Shown here: positions 29,526-37,203 of the stretch, one piece after another
Layout of the letters: every line of letters starts with the position of its first letter
How positions within the stretch are numbered: position 1 is the stretch's first letter
Source: Actinomycetes bacterium
GTDB lineage: Bacteria; Actinomycetota; Acidimicrobiia; Acidimicrobiales; RAAP-2
Length of the DNA stretch: 57,940 bases
NCBI GenBank assembly: GCA_021803085.1
Contig: JAJZMD010000024.1
Location: 1-57,940 of the forward strand
Reading direction: 5' to 3'
Notes under the pieces: model-generated
The model's input: the letters and a program-made list of their open reading frames with translations, nothing else
What the model was told of the DNA's origin: nothing
The model's database searches: none
Translations under genes and position numbers: made by a program

Positions 29526-30455
29526 GTGCCCGGCACACGACGCCAGGACCCGCATGCGCCAGCGCACGCGCGCAGGGGCACCGCGACAGGTCGTGGTGCC
29601 GGCGCGGTCGGTGACGGCGCGGGCGGTGCCGGCGCGGTCGGTGCCGGCGCGGTCGGTGCCGGCGCCTCCGTGACCGCCCCGGGGGAGCAGCTGACGGCGG
29701 CCGGCGGTGCTGCACGCTCGGGGGAGACCCTGGCGAGATCCTCCCTCCGAACCGCTGAGCCCTCCCGCCGCGGCCGCGCGCTCCTGCGCGACGTCGTACA
29801 CCGGGATCGGACGCTCACCGCGGGAGGTGCCGAGCTCCGGCTCCTCGTGCTCGCCTGCGCGCCGGAGGACACGATCGCCGTCGACCTCGCGTCGGGATCA
29901 CTGGTACGGCTCCGCGTCCCATGGCCGGCCGGCCACGCGCCGGACCTCGCCCTCTTCGACGTGGTGGAGGCCATCTTGGCCGACGATCCCGAGTCCGACG
30001 ACCTGGCCCAGCCCGAGGCGGTGACGGTCGTTGCGCCCCCACGCCACGTCGGGTCGCTGCAGGGGCGGCGCGTGCGCAGGGTGCTCGCGCGCCTCGTGAC
30101 CACCCACGACGACCCGCTGCTCGGGTTCCACGGGCCGTCCGCACCGTACTGGGGCTTCCACGGGCTCCGGCCTTCGCTGGCGCTGATCCGGCCGGCGCGC
30201 GGCCCGCAGCTGCTCCGTCGCGGCGCCGACGGCTCGATCTGGGTCCGCTTCGGCTGGGCGCGCGACGACGTCTGGCTTCCTGTGGAGGACGGCCGCGCGG
30301 CCCGGGCGCTCGCCGCGTCCCGCCGCGACCGCCTGTCGGGAAAAGCCCTCGCGACGGCGCTCGGCTTCTCTCCGCACTACCTCCTCGTCGCGCTGAGCAG
30401 TCCTCGCGCCGGCCACTGCTACAAGGTCTGCGCGGCGGTGCTGCCGAAAGGCTGA
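29526..30455 (+). CDS. Hypothetical protein with Gly/Ala repeat head
   Basis: 309 residues; not recognised. The GTG is preceded by a perfect anti-SD match GGAGGTGA, unlike most starts here. Residues 1-50 are low complexity, holding five GAGAV-like units. The rest looks folded: TLTAGGAELRLLVLACAPEDTIAVDLAS, then LGFHGPSAPYWGFHGLRPSLALIRP, GSIWVRFGWARDDVWLPVEDGRAARAL and an ALGFSPHYLLVALSS segment before the C-terminal CYKVCAAVLP. No membrane segment. It follows the YyaL-type gene by 50 bases and is probably co-transcribed with it. Confidence 0.75.
   Translation: MPGTRRQDPHAPAHARRGTATGRGAGAVGDGAGGAGAVGAGAVGAGASVTAPGEQLTAAGGAARSGETLARSSLRTAEPSRRGRALLRDVVHRDRTLTAGGAELRLLVLACAPEDTIAVDLASGSLVRLRVPWPAGHAPDLALFDVVEAILADDPESDDLAQPEAVTVVAPPRHVGSLQGRRVRRVLARLVTTHDDPLLGFHGPSAPYWGFHGLRPSLALIRPARGPQLLRRGADGSIWVRFGWARDDVWLPVEDGRAARALAASRRDRLSGKALATALGFSPHYLLVALSSPRAGHCYKVCAAVLPKG
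29595..29669 (+). repeat. Five 15-bp tandem units (GAGAV)
   Basis: Units of about GGTGCCGGCGCGGTC begin at 29595, 29610, 29625, 29640 and 29655. The period is a multiple of three, so copy-number change would keep the frame of the 29526 gene. Confidence 0.85.
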
Positions 30456-30539
30456 CGGAACCGCCGAAGAGGTGGCCAGTCGGCCCGCGCCGGATGCCCG
30501 CGCCGCACCCGCGACCTCCGCAGGCGGACGGCTTGGACG

Positions 30540-31208
30540 TCAGCGGGAGAACTTGCCTCCGGCCAGGTCCTCGGCCATGGCCCAGCCGAACGCGACGAGC
30601 CGGTCACCCCGCGCGGAATCGACCGCTCCGAACACCTCGAGCGCACCCTCAGGGAGCTTCACCTTCGGGTGCACGAAGTCCAGACCGCCGGCTGCAGAGC
30701 CATCTCCCTTCACGACGAAGGTCCGGTCGTCGAGCCTGGACTCCGCACCGAACCGCTTGGCAAGACGCCGCGCCCACGCCCGCTCCTCGCCCGAGGGGCG
30801 GTGACCTGCGGTCGGGACGACATCGACGAGCCCGGTGAACGCACAGAAACCGTCGGCGCGCACGAGCCTCGTGCCGAGCAGGACGTCCTCGTCGGGGAAC
30901 GCGAGCAGCGCTCGCCGGAACTGGTCCGCCATCATGGCCTTCAGCGCGGACTCGGCGCGGCTGGTCCGGTCGACCGAGGCCACGCCCACGAGCAGCGACG
31001 GGGTGCCGCCGATCCGCTCGAGCGTGCAGAAGGAATAGCCGCGGAGCTTCCTCCCGTCCCTCACGGTCGTGACGAGCACCCACTCCTCACGTTCCTTGGA
31101 CAGGAACCCGATGTCGAACCCGAAAGGCTCTACCCCGAGATCGGCCAGCTCTTCCAGCTCAGCGTCACTGAGTGCGGTGCAATCCTTCGTAGTGACCACC
31201 ATCGGCAT
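30540..31208 (-). CDS. Conserved hypothetical protein
   Basis: A 222-residue acidic soluble protein without recognised motif. It opens MVVTTKDCTALSDAELEELADLG, then FDIGFLSKEREEWVLVTTV, a beta-rich core (RGYSFCTLERIGGTPSLLVGV) and a C-terminal helical region with HPKVKLPEGALEVFGAVDSARG. The first half faintly recalls an acetyltransferase-like alpha/beta sheet, but no acetyl-CoA loop is seen. TAGAAT 6 bases before the ATG supports this start and a leaderless transcript. Confidence 0.75.
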   Translation of the reverse strand: MPMVVTTKDCTALSDAELEELADLGVEPFGFDIGFLSKEREEWVLVTTVRDGRKLRGYSFCTLERIGGTPSLLVGVASVDRTSRAESALKAMMADQFRRALLAFPDEDVLLGTRLVRADGFCAFTGLVDVVPTAGHRPSGEERAWARRLAKRFGAESRLDDRTFVVKGDGSAAGGLDFVHPKVKLPEGALEVFGAVDSARGDRLVAFGWAMAEDLAGGKFSR

Positions 31209-31214
31209 GGCGAG

Positions 31215-31220
31215 ATTCTA
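31215..31220 (-). promoter_or_regulatory. Leaderless -10 box
   Basis: TAGAAT on the minus strand, 6 bases from the ATG at 31208; the closest match to the sigma-70 consensus among the leaderless boxes. A TGTGAC 16 bases further upstream may serve as -35. Confidence 0.6.
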
Positions 31221-31324
31221 CCGCCCGAGCCGAGCGGTCACAGCCGGGCGCACCGGCGGGAACCCCGCTCGGACCGCGCGCTGCAGCGCCGCGGCCCCGC
31301 CCACGGGGCCGCACCGGTAACGGC

Positions 31325-31888
31325 TCACAGGTACGTCCCCGGGCGCGGCGGGACCGGTTCGTCGTCGTCCGGGCGGGGCAACCCTCGTTGGCGCATCTGG
31401 TCGAGCTGCGCTCTGGCGGCCATCTGCTGCGCGACCAGCGTCGCCTGGATGCCGTGGAACAGCCCTTCCAACCACCCGACCAGCTGGGCCTGCGCGACCC
31501 TGAGCTCCGCCTCAGAGGGGACCTCGTCGTCGAATGGGATCGTCATGCGGTCGAGCTCCTCGGACAGGTCCGGTGAGAGGCCGGAGGAGAGCTCCCGGAC
31601 CGACTGATCGTAGATCTCCTTCAGCCGCACCCGCCCGGCTTCGTCCAACGGCGCCTGGCGGACCTCGTCCAGAAGCTGCTTGACCATCGTGCCGATCCGC
31701 ATCACCTTGCCGGGCTGCTCGACGGATTCGCGGCGCTCTTCGGCGCCTTCCCCTCCGGCGCCGCTCGCGCCGTCAGCTCCGCCGCCCCGTGTCGCGGAGG
31801 GCGATGGTCGCCCCCGCCCCGGCAGCACCTCGTCTGGCGAGACCGCCTGCTCGGCGTCCGTCGTCGGTGTCGAGTCCACTGTGCTCAT
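31325..31888 (-). CDS. bpa: Bacterial proteasome activator Bpa/PafE
   Basis: A 187-residue member of the DUF2587/Bpa family, an ATP-independent ring that opens the actinobacterial 20S proteasome gate for unfolded substrates. After a disordered Gly/Ser/Ala head (residues 1-55), the conserved helical region runs from VMRIGTMVKQLLDEVRQAPLDEAGR through LSPDLSEELDRMTIPF to LVGWLEGLFHGIQATLVAQQMAARAQLDQMRQRGLP. The C terminus is GTYL, equivalent to the GQYL gate-opening motif. It predicts prcBA elsewhere in the genome; none is in the window. Transcribed alone. Confidence 0.94.
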   Translation of the reverse strand: MSTVDSTPTTDAEQAVSPDEVLPGRGRPSPSATRGGGADGASGAGGEGAEERRESVEQPGKVMRIGTMVKQLLDEVRQAPLDEAGRVRLKEIYDQSVRELSSGLSPDLSEELDRMTIPFDDEVPSEAELRVAQAQLVGWLEGLFHGIQATLVAQQMAARAQLDQMRQRGLPRPDDDEPVPPRPGTYL

Positions 31889-31955
31889 GGCGTTGATGAT
31901 GCCAGAGGCCGGGGTGTCCCAGAGGATCCGCCGACGGCTCCGCTCGCGCGAGCGA

Positions 31956-33122
31956 TCACGGCTTGGCCGCCCACGCGAGCAGCGGGACGGACATCTCGTC
32001 CGGCGTGAGCGAGCCGTGACGGCAGACGAGGCGCTGCTCCCCGGTGTCGGCAGGATCCAAGAAGGCCGTCGCCGCGAACGGCACGAGCGCGACGTCCCCG
32101 AGCCGCGCCCGCACGTCCGCGGCGGGGACCCCGCCGAGCCAGCCGTCGTCGACCACCTGCTCGACGTCGCGCACCCAGGCGACGTCGGCGTACCGCTCGG
32201 AGGCGACGGCGAGGAGGTCGTCTTTCGCGCCAGGCCGCGCGTGCAGCCACCGGAACCGGCCCTCTCCCGAGAGCAGCCTGACGGCAGCCATCACCTCGGC
32301 GCCGAGCACCTCGATCGACGGACCGACCTCGACCTGCCCGTGGTCGGCCGTCACGACCAGCGCCGCCCCCGGCCGGAGCACGTCGAGGAGGTCGCCGACC
32401 AGCCGGTCCACGGCACGAAGCTCGGCGTCGTAGTGCTCGTCCAGCCCGCACGCGTGCGCAGTGCGGTCGAGCCCGTCGTAATAGGCGTAGACGAAGGGCG
32501 CGCCGTGCACGAGCAGCTTCCACACCTCGACGACGAGGCCCGCGGGCGTGCGCCAGCCGTAGAGAGGCGAGTCGCCGAGGTGAGCCGCGGTGAACCCGGT
32601 GGCGGCGTACTCGTTCCTCGAGACGACGGGCGTCGGTCCCGGGCTCGCCGGGAAGGCCGGGCGCGGCTGGAAGGAGCGGGGTGGGACGAGCCGGCGTCCG
32701 TCGCGCTCCCCGAGACGCCACCCGAGGACGTTCAGGATCTCGTCGCCCACCGCGACGCGATAGCCGACCACGCCGTGCTCCGACGGAGGGAGCCCGGTCG
32801 TCAGGCTGGTGAGCGCCGAGGCGGTCGTGCTTGGCGCAACCGACGTGATGGTCGTGCCCGTGCCGCTGCCGAGCACGGGCGCCAGACTCGAGACCCTCGC
32901 GTCGAGCTGCCGCGAGCCGAGGCCGTCGAGCACGAGCAGCACGATCTGACGCGCTCCATCGACCGGCTCGGGCATCCAGTCGGCCCGCGGCTCTTCGGCC
33001 GGCTCGTCCGCCGCGCCGACCTCGGCGAGCAGCAGGCGGACGACCTCGGTCAGGCAGCGCCCGCCGAAGTCCGGCAGCACCGGCTCGGGCGTCGAAGCGG
33101 CCGGCACCGGGCTTGCGACCAT
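31956..33122 (-). CDS. Alkaline-phosphatase-superfamily phosphodiesterase
   Basis: A 388-residue type I phosphodiesterase/nucleotide pyrophosphatase-like hydrolase. Metal ligands can be traced: Asp in VLLVLDGLG, the nucleophilic Thr in SVAPSTTASALTSLTTG, Asp and His in YYDGLDRTAHACG, DH in VTADHGQVE and His in CRHGSLTPDEM. No signal peptide is seen, so it is probably cytoplasmic. Substrate unknown; actinobacterial relatives are annotated as nucleotide pyrophosphatases. ATG start supported by TACGCT 8 bases upstream. Confidence 0.9.
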   Translation of the reverse strand: MVASPVPAASTPEPVLPDFGGRCLTEVVRLLLAEVGAADEPAEEPRADWMPEPVDGARQIVLLVLDGLGSRQLDARVSSLAPVLGSGTGTTITSVAPSTTASALTSLTTGLPPSEHGVVGYRVAVGDEILNVLGWRLGERDGRRLVPPRSFQPRPAFPASPGPTPVVSRNEYAATGFTAAHLGDSPLYGWRTPAGLVVEVWKLLVHGAPFVYAYYDGLDRTAHACGLDEHYDAELRAVDRLVGDLLDVLRPGAALVVTADHGQVEVGPSIEVLGAEVMAAVRLLSGEGRFRWLHARPGAKDDLLAVASERYADVAWVRDVEQVVDDGWLGGVPAADVRARLGDVALVPFAATAFLDPADTGEQRLVCRHGSLTPDEMSVPLLAWAAKP

Positions 33123-33130
33123 TGCCGCCC

Positions 33131-33136
33131 AGCGTA
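33131..33136 (-). promoter_or_regulatory. Leaderless -10 box
   Basis: TACGCT on the minus strand lies 8 bases from the ATG at 33122; there is no SD sequence. Confidence 0.5.
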
Positions 33137-33240
33137 GAAGTCCGCGGGCCCGCCAGGCGAGACGGCACCCCGCGACACGTCCTCATCGGCGACTCCTCGT
33201 CGGCTCACGCCGAGATGCCTGGGAGCCGGGCCGGCCTCCT

Positions 33241-33276
33241 CTGATACGACAAGACGTCCCGGTAACATCGGGACGT
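33241..33276 (+). promoter_or_regulatory. Promoter and palindromic operator of the Rrf2 gene
   Basis: ACGTCCCG (33254-33261) and CGGGACGT (33269-33276) form a perfect 8-bp inverted repeat. Its 7-base centre contains TAACAT (33263-33268), a -10 box 6 bases from the GTG start; CTGATA (33241-33246) is a 4/6 match to -35 at 16 bases. Protein bound to the palindrome would cover the -10 and the start codon, so autoregulation by the adjacent Rrf2 protein is the simplest reading. Confidence 0.65.
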
Positions 33277-33796
33277 GAGAGTGTCCACCCGCGGCGACTA
33301 CGCCTGTAGAGCCCTGCTCTCGCTGGCCTTGCACGGCGCCACGTCGACACCCACCTCCGTCCGCGACATCGCGGAACGGACCGGGCTCCCCCAGCCGTAC
33401 CTCGAGCAGATCCTTCTCGCGCTGAAGGGGGCAGGGCTCGTCCGCTCCAAGCGCGGCGTCGGAGGCGGCTACGTGCTCGCTCGCGAACCGGCCGACATCA
33501 CCCTTGCACAGGTGGTGTCGGCGGTCGACGGACCGATCGTCGCTGGCGACTTCGGCGAGCCGCACGAGAACGGCGCGTGCGACCACGAGGGGCAGTGCGT
33601 CCTCCTCGCGGTGTGGGCCGAGGTCGGGGCGACCATGCGCGAGCACCTCCAGTCCTTCACGCTCGCCGACATGGTGCGCCGTGCGAGAGGAACGACGTCG
33701 CCAACGCCTCCTGGCGCGCCGGGACCTGTCGGCGACCGGGGCCAGGAGGGAACCAGCCTCGACGTCCTGCTCGAATCCCTCGTCGGGCCCGGGTAG
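33275..33796 (+). CDS. Rrf2-family transcriptional regulator
   Basis: A 173-residue winged-helix regulator: MRVSTRGDYACRALLSLALH, DIAERTGLPQPYLEQIL (recognition helix) and the wing GLVRSKRGVGGGYVLAR. IscR, NsrR and RsrR of this family sense Fe-S clusters or redox. Here only C102 and C108 are present (GACDHEGQC); the third Cys expected near 114 is Trp, so a cluster would need another ligand such as a His or Glu. The start could also be GTG 33281. The C-terminal 35 residues are Pro/Gly-rich. No obvious target operon apart from itself. Confidence 0.9.
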   Translation: MRVSTRGDYACRALLSLALHGATSTPTSVRDIAERTGLPQPYLEQILLALKGAGLVRSKRGVGGGYVLAREPADITLAQVVSAVDGPIVAGDFGEPHENGACDHEGQCVLLAVWAEVGATMREHLQSFTLADMVRRARGTTSPTPPGAPGPVGDRGQEGTSLDVLLESLVGPG

Positions 33797-33834
33797 CGCG
33801 GGCCGCTGCTCGGCCCGGCTCGACCTCCTCGGGT

Positions 33835-34443
33835 TCAGGCGACGGGCGAGTGCTCGCGGGGAGCGCCCGGCGGCTCCACCAGCACGTTCCAGCGGGAGAC
33901 GACGGGCGTCTCGCGCTCCCAGCCGAGCGCACACACCGCGCCGGGGCCGAGAGAGAGGAGCCGGCCGCCAGTTGGTGGGAGGCCGACCCATCTGGCCGCG
34001 ACCACGCGGAGGAAATGGCCGTGCGAGAAGAGGACCACGTCGCCGCCGGCACCCCGTACCCGCCCGATCACACGATCTGCTCGGCGCCCGACGTCGGCTG
34101 CCGACTCGCCGCCGGGTACGCCGTCCGCCCACAGCGTCCAGCCGGGCCGCCCCGCCCGGATCCGCTCGGTCGTCTCGCCCTCGTACTCCCCGTAGTCCCA
34201 CTCGACGAGGTCCGCGCAGACATCTGCGCGGTCCCCGAAGCCTGCCAGCCGGCAGGTCACCGCTGCACGTGACAGCGGGCTCGTGAGCACGAGCGCCGGG
34301 TCCGGAACCACCCGGGAGAGCCATCGGCCGGCGGCTCTCGCCTCGGCCATTCCTCTCGGCAGCAACGGCACGTCCGTGCGTCCCGTGTGGCGGCCCGTCG
34401 CGCTCCACTCGGTCTCGCCGTGCCGGACCAGCCAGACGTCCAC
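33835..34443 (-). CDS. Histidine phosphatase family protein
   Basis: A 202-residue branch 1 histidine phosphatase (phosphoglycerate mutase-like). The phospho-acceptor is in WLVRHGETEWSATGRHTGRTDVPL, the second Arg in LTSPLSRAAVT, the Glu in LVEWDYGEYEG and the second His in LFSHGHFLRVVAARW. The E-Y-E-G context resembles broad-specificity or acid phosphatases more than metabolic mutases. GTG start. Substrate unknown. Confidence 0.91.
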   Translation of the reverse strand: MDVWLVRHGETEWSATGRHTGRTDVPLLPRGMAEARAAGRWLSRVVPDPALVLTSPLSRAAVTCRLAGFGDRADVCADLVEWDYGEYEGETTERIRAGRPGWTLWADGVPGGESAADVGRRADRVIGRVRGAGGDVVLFSHGHFLRVVAARWVGLPPTGGRLLSLGPGAVCALGWERETPVVSRWNVLVEPPGAPREHSPVA

Positions 34444-34568
34444 ACCTGAACGTCACCATTCTCGGAGGCCGCCTGCAAACCGCCAGGCGTCCAAGGGAGG
34501 CGGCGGCGGGCTCGGCCGAGCGCCTGCGGTCCCACGAAGGGGCGGGGACACCGGGTTCTCCACGGTGC

Positions 34569-34677
34569 TCCGGGCACGATCCGTTCGGGCACGGGCGGGT
34601 CGCTGCGGGTTTCGCACCGGCCTTTCGGGCACGGAATGACACCGAGGGCATGGGCGTTGTACCCGTCTGAACGGGTA
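34569..34677 (+). promoter_or_regulatory. Repeats, hairpin and possible ECF-type promoter before the sigma factor gene
   Basis: In the 299-bp gap 34444-34742, TTCGGGCACGG occurs at 34584-34594 and again exactly 40 bp later at 34624-34634, with a related TCCGGGCACG at 34569-34578. GGAAT (34633-34637), a 17-base spacer and CGTTGT (34655-34660) resemble the GGAAC-N17-CGTT promoters of ECF sigma factors. A perfect TACCCGT-CTGA-ACGGGTA hairpin (34660-34677) follows. Elements are observed; their role is inferred. Confidence 0.45.
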
Positions 34678-34742
34678 GGGCTGTTCTGTGGAGCCAGTCG
34701 AGCCCCACCCGCCGCCTCGGGGCGGAGACGAAGCCGACCCCT

Positions 34743-35636
34743 GTGACCACGACGAGCGACAAGAGAGCGACGACGCACCCGATCATGAGCACCTTCACCA
34801 AGAGCAGCGCAGCCACGGCCGACAGCCTCGGCCTGCTACTCCGCGACCTCGACCAGTACCCGATGCCCGATCACGATCAGCAGATCGCGTTGGCGAAGCG
34901 GGTCGCGGCCGGCGACGAGAGTGCACGCAAGCAGATGGTGGCCGCGAACCTCCGCCTCGTCGTGCATTGGGCCCGCCGGTACCAGGACCGCGGCGTGGAC
35001 CTCGCCGACCTCGTGCAGGAAGGAACCTTCGGGCTGCTCCGAGCGGTCGAGAAGTTCGATTGGGAGCGCGGCTTCCGGTTCTCGACGTACGCGACGTGGT
35101 GGATCCGGCAGGCGCTGCAGCGCGCCGTCCAGCAGCACGGCCGCACGATCCGCATCCCCCTCGAAGTCGGTGAGCGGCTCCAAAGGCTCGACGCGATCGC
35201 CGCGGAGCTCGCGGGCCAGCTCGGACGCCAGCCGACCGACGAGGAACTGGCCGAGGTGACGGGCATGACGATCGAAGAGCGGCGACACCTCGAGGACGTC
35301 GCCAGGGTGACGGCCAGCCTCGACCAGCCCGCAGCCATGGACTCGTCCACGTCGCTCGGCGAGCTCGTCGCGCCGGACGGCGACGACTGGACCGAAGAGG
35401 TCGACCGCGAGCTCGTGTTCGAGCGGATCCGCGCGGCAGTGGGTCGCCTGCCCGACCTTCAACGCGACGTGCTGTGTCTGCGGTTCGGCTTCAATGGCGA
35501 CGATCCCGCATCGCTGCAGACGACCGCCGAGCGGCTCGGCGTCGGGGTCCGCCGGGTGCGGCGTGCCGAAGAGGAGGCGCTGGCGACCCTGTCGGCCGAC
35601 GGCCTGGTCATCGGAGCGCGGGCAGTCGCGGCCTGA
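34743..35636 (+). CDS. Sigma-70 family factor, group 2-like
   Basis: A 297-residue sigma factor with regions 1.2 ([21 protein letters not shown]), 2 ([55 protein letters not shown]), 3 and 4 ([41 protein letters not shown]). Region 1.1 is absent and region 4 is weaker than in a primary sigma, pointing to a group 2 (HrdD/SigB-like) alternative factor. Start could be GTG 34743 or ATG 34785; neither has a good SD. Region 2 is strong enough to read housekeeping-like promoters. Confidence 0.93.
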   Translation: MTTTSDKRATTHPIMSTFTKSSAATADSLGLLLRDLDQYPMPDHDQQIALAKRVAAGDESARKQMVAANLRLVVHWARRYQDRGVDLADLVQEGTFGLLRAVEKFDWERGFRFSTYATWWIRQALQRAVQQHGRTIRIPLEVGERLQRLDAIAAELAGQLGRQPTDEELAEVTGMTIEERRHLEDVARVTASLDQPAAMDSSTSLGELVAPDGDDWTEEVDRELVFERIRAAVGRLPDLQRDVLCLRFGFNGDDPASLQTTAERLGVGVRRVRRAEEEALATLSADGLVIGARAVAA

Positions 35637-35689
35637 CGGGCACGCGGGGCGCGGCAGCGTCGCCGGGGCACGCCCCCGCCGAACCCCGG

Positions 35690-36658
35690 TCAGCTGGTCG
35701 TGCCTTCGAGCACCGCGCGGAGGTCTGCCGGCAGTGCGCGGGTCCAGGTGGTGCGGACTCCGGACGCGGGGTGGTCGATCGAGAGCTCCGTCGCGTGCAG
35801 GAACAGGCGTCCCGGCGCTACCCCGTGCGCCGCCGGCGCCCCGTAGCGGTCGTCCCCGACCACCGGATGGCCGATCGCGGCGAGGTGCACCCTGATCTGA
35901 TGGGTCCGACCCGTCTCGAGAATGCATGTGAGGAGCGTCGCCGGGCGGTCCACCCGATCTCGGCCGCCGAAGAGGCGGTCGTAGCGCTCCACGACGACGT
36001 AGCGCGTCCGCGCGGGGCGGCCTGCGGGCGTCACCGCCATCCTGGTCGGCGTCCGCGCCGACCGGCCCACCGGCGCGTCCACCACGCCCCGGTCGTCGGG
36101 CACGATCCCCGCGACGAGCGCCAGGTACCGTCGTCCCACCGTGCGCGCGCTCATCTGGGCGACGAGCGACCGGTACGCGAGCGCCGAACGCGCGACCACG
36201 AGCAGCCCGGACGTCCCCTTGTCGAGACGGTGGACCAGGCCGGGACGGACCGGGTCCGACACCGAAGCCAGGGCACCGATGTCCGGGTACCGGGCGAGGA
36301 GACCGGCGATCAGCGTCCCTCCACGCGTCCCTGCCCCCGGGTGCACCACCACCCCTGCCGGCTTGTCGACGACCACGAGGTCCTCGTCCTCGGACACCAC
36401 CTCGAAGGGCACGCTCGGATCGGGCTCGAGGACGTCAGCCTCTTCGGGGAGCTCGACGACGAGCTGACTCCCCGCCGCGAGCGGAGCGCTCCGCTGCACG
36501 ACGGGGCGACCGTCGACGAGGACGCGGCCGCCCGCGACGAGCGCTGCAGACTCCGACCTCGACAAGCCGGTGAGCATGGACACCGCACGGTCGACGCGCA
36601 CCCCCGCGAGCGTCTGGGGCACCGTCGCGACGAACGAGCCGGACGGGTCTGTTGTCAC
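35690..36658 (-). CDS. RluD-family 23S rRNA pseudouridine synthase
   Basis: A 322-residue RluA/RluD-type enzyme. An S4-like head (RVDRAVSMLTGLSRSESAALVAGGRVLVDGRPV) precedes the catalytic domain with VVHPGAGTRGGTL and the active Asp in GLVHRLDKGTSGLLVVARS; LETGRTHQIRVHLAAIGHPVVGD closes the site. It isomerises uridines in rRNA, probably in helix 69 of 23S. GTG 36658 overlaps the lspA stop by 4 bases; lspA-rluD pairing is conserved in Gram-positive bacteria. Confidence 0.95.
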   Translation of the reverse strand: MTTDPSGSFVATVPQTLAGVRVDRAVSMLTGLSRSESAALVAGGRVLVDGRPVVQRSAPLAAGSQLVVELPEEADVLEPDPSVPFEVVSEDEDLVVVDKPAGVVVHPGAGTRGGTLIAGLLARYPDIGALASVSDPVRPGLVHRLDKGTSGLLVVARSALAYRSLVAQMSARTVGRRYLALVAGIVPDDRGVVDAPVGRSARTPTRMAVTPAGRPARTRYVVVERYDRLFGGRDRVDRPATLLTCILETGRTHQIRVHLAAIGHPVVGDDRYGAPAAHGVAPGRLFLHATELSIDHPASGVRTTWTRALPADLRAVLEGTTS

Positions 36659-37203
36659 TTCGGCCGCGCGGCGTGCGGGGGAGCCGGCTGCGACGTGTCG
36701 CTCTCGCCGTCGTCTCGGCAGTGCCGAGCGGGGAGCAGCACGCCCAGGGCAAGGAGCGCCACGCCGACGGTGATGCACGCGTCGGCGACGTTGAAGGTCG
36801 GCCAGTGGCTGAGGGTCACGAAGTCGACGACGTCCCCGTGGTGACCGCGCAGCAGGCGATCGGCGAGGTTGCCGAGCGCGCCGCCGAGCACGAGCCCGTA
36901 GGCGATGGCGAGCAGTCGGCGCCGCGCGCGCCAGGCGAGCCAGCCAACGACGGCGACCATCGCCACGAGGACGGGGACGATCCAGTCGCCGGCACCGGCG
37001 AACAGGCTGAACGCCGTACCCGAGTTGTACTGGAGCGCAAGGCCCAGGGGACCGACCAGGTGAACGGGGTGGCGGAGGGCTGCGAGAGCCCACGACGTCG
37101 TCGCCTGGTCGGCCGCGATCACCAGGACCGTGACGGCGCCGGTCACGATGAGGACACGGTTCCGCCCCCCGGTCAGCGTCGCGACAGACCTCCGCTCTTG
37201 CAT
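36655..37203 (-). CDS. lspA: Lipoprotein signal peptidase
   Basis: A 182-residue membrane aspartyl protease removing lipoprotein signal peptides after lipid addition. Four membrane helices can be picked; the conserved boxes are ADQATTSWAL, QYNSGTAFSLFAG, GALGNLADRLLRGHHGDVVDFV and FNVADACITVG, with the two catalytic aspartates in the last two. The C-terminal tail is hydrophilic and disordered. ATG 37203 overlaps the upstream DksA-like gene by 31 bases; a later start at 37149 would cut into the first helix. Confidence 0.94.
   Translation of the reverse strand: MQERRSVATLTGGRNRVLIVTGAVTVLVIAADQATTSWALAALRHPVHLVGPLGLALQYNSGTAFSLFAGAGDWIVPVLVAMVAVVGWLAWRARRRLLAIAYGLVLGGALGNLADRLLRGHHGDVVDFVTLSHWPTFNVADACITVGVALLALGVLLPARHCRDDGESDTSQPAPPHAARPK

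Noticed and set aside
33123-33274. Gap checked for a tRNA or small RNA
   Set aside because: No cloverleaf, CCA end or terminator can be drawn; the only signals are the promoter boxes of the two flanking genes.
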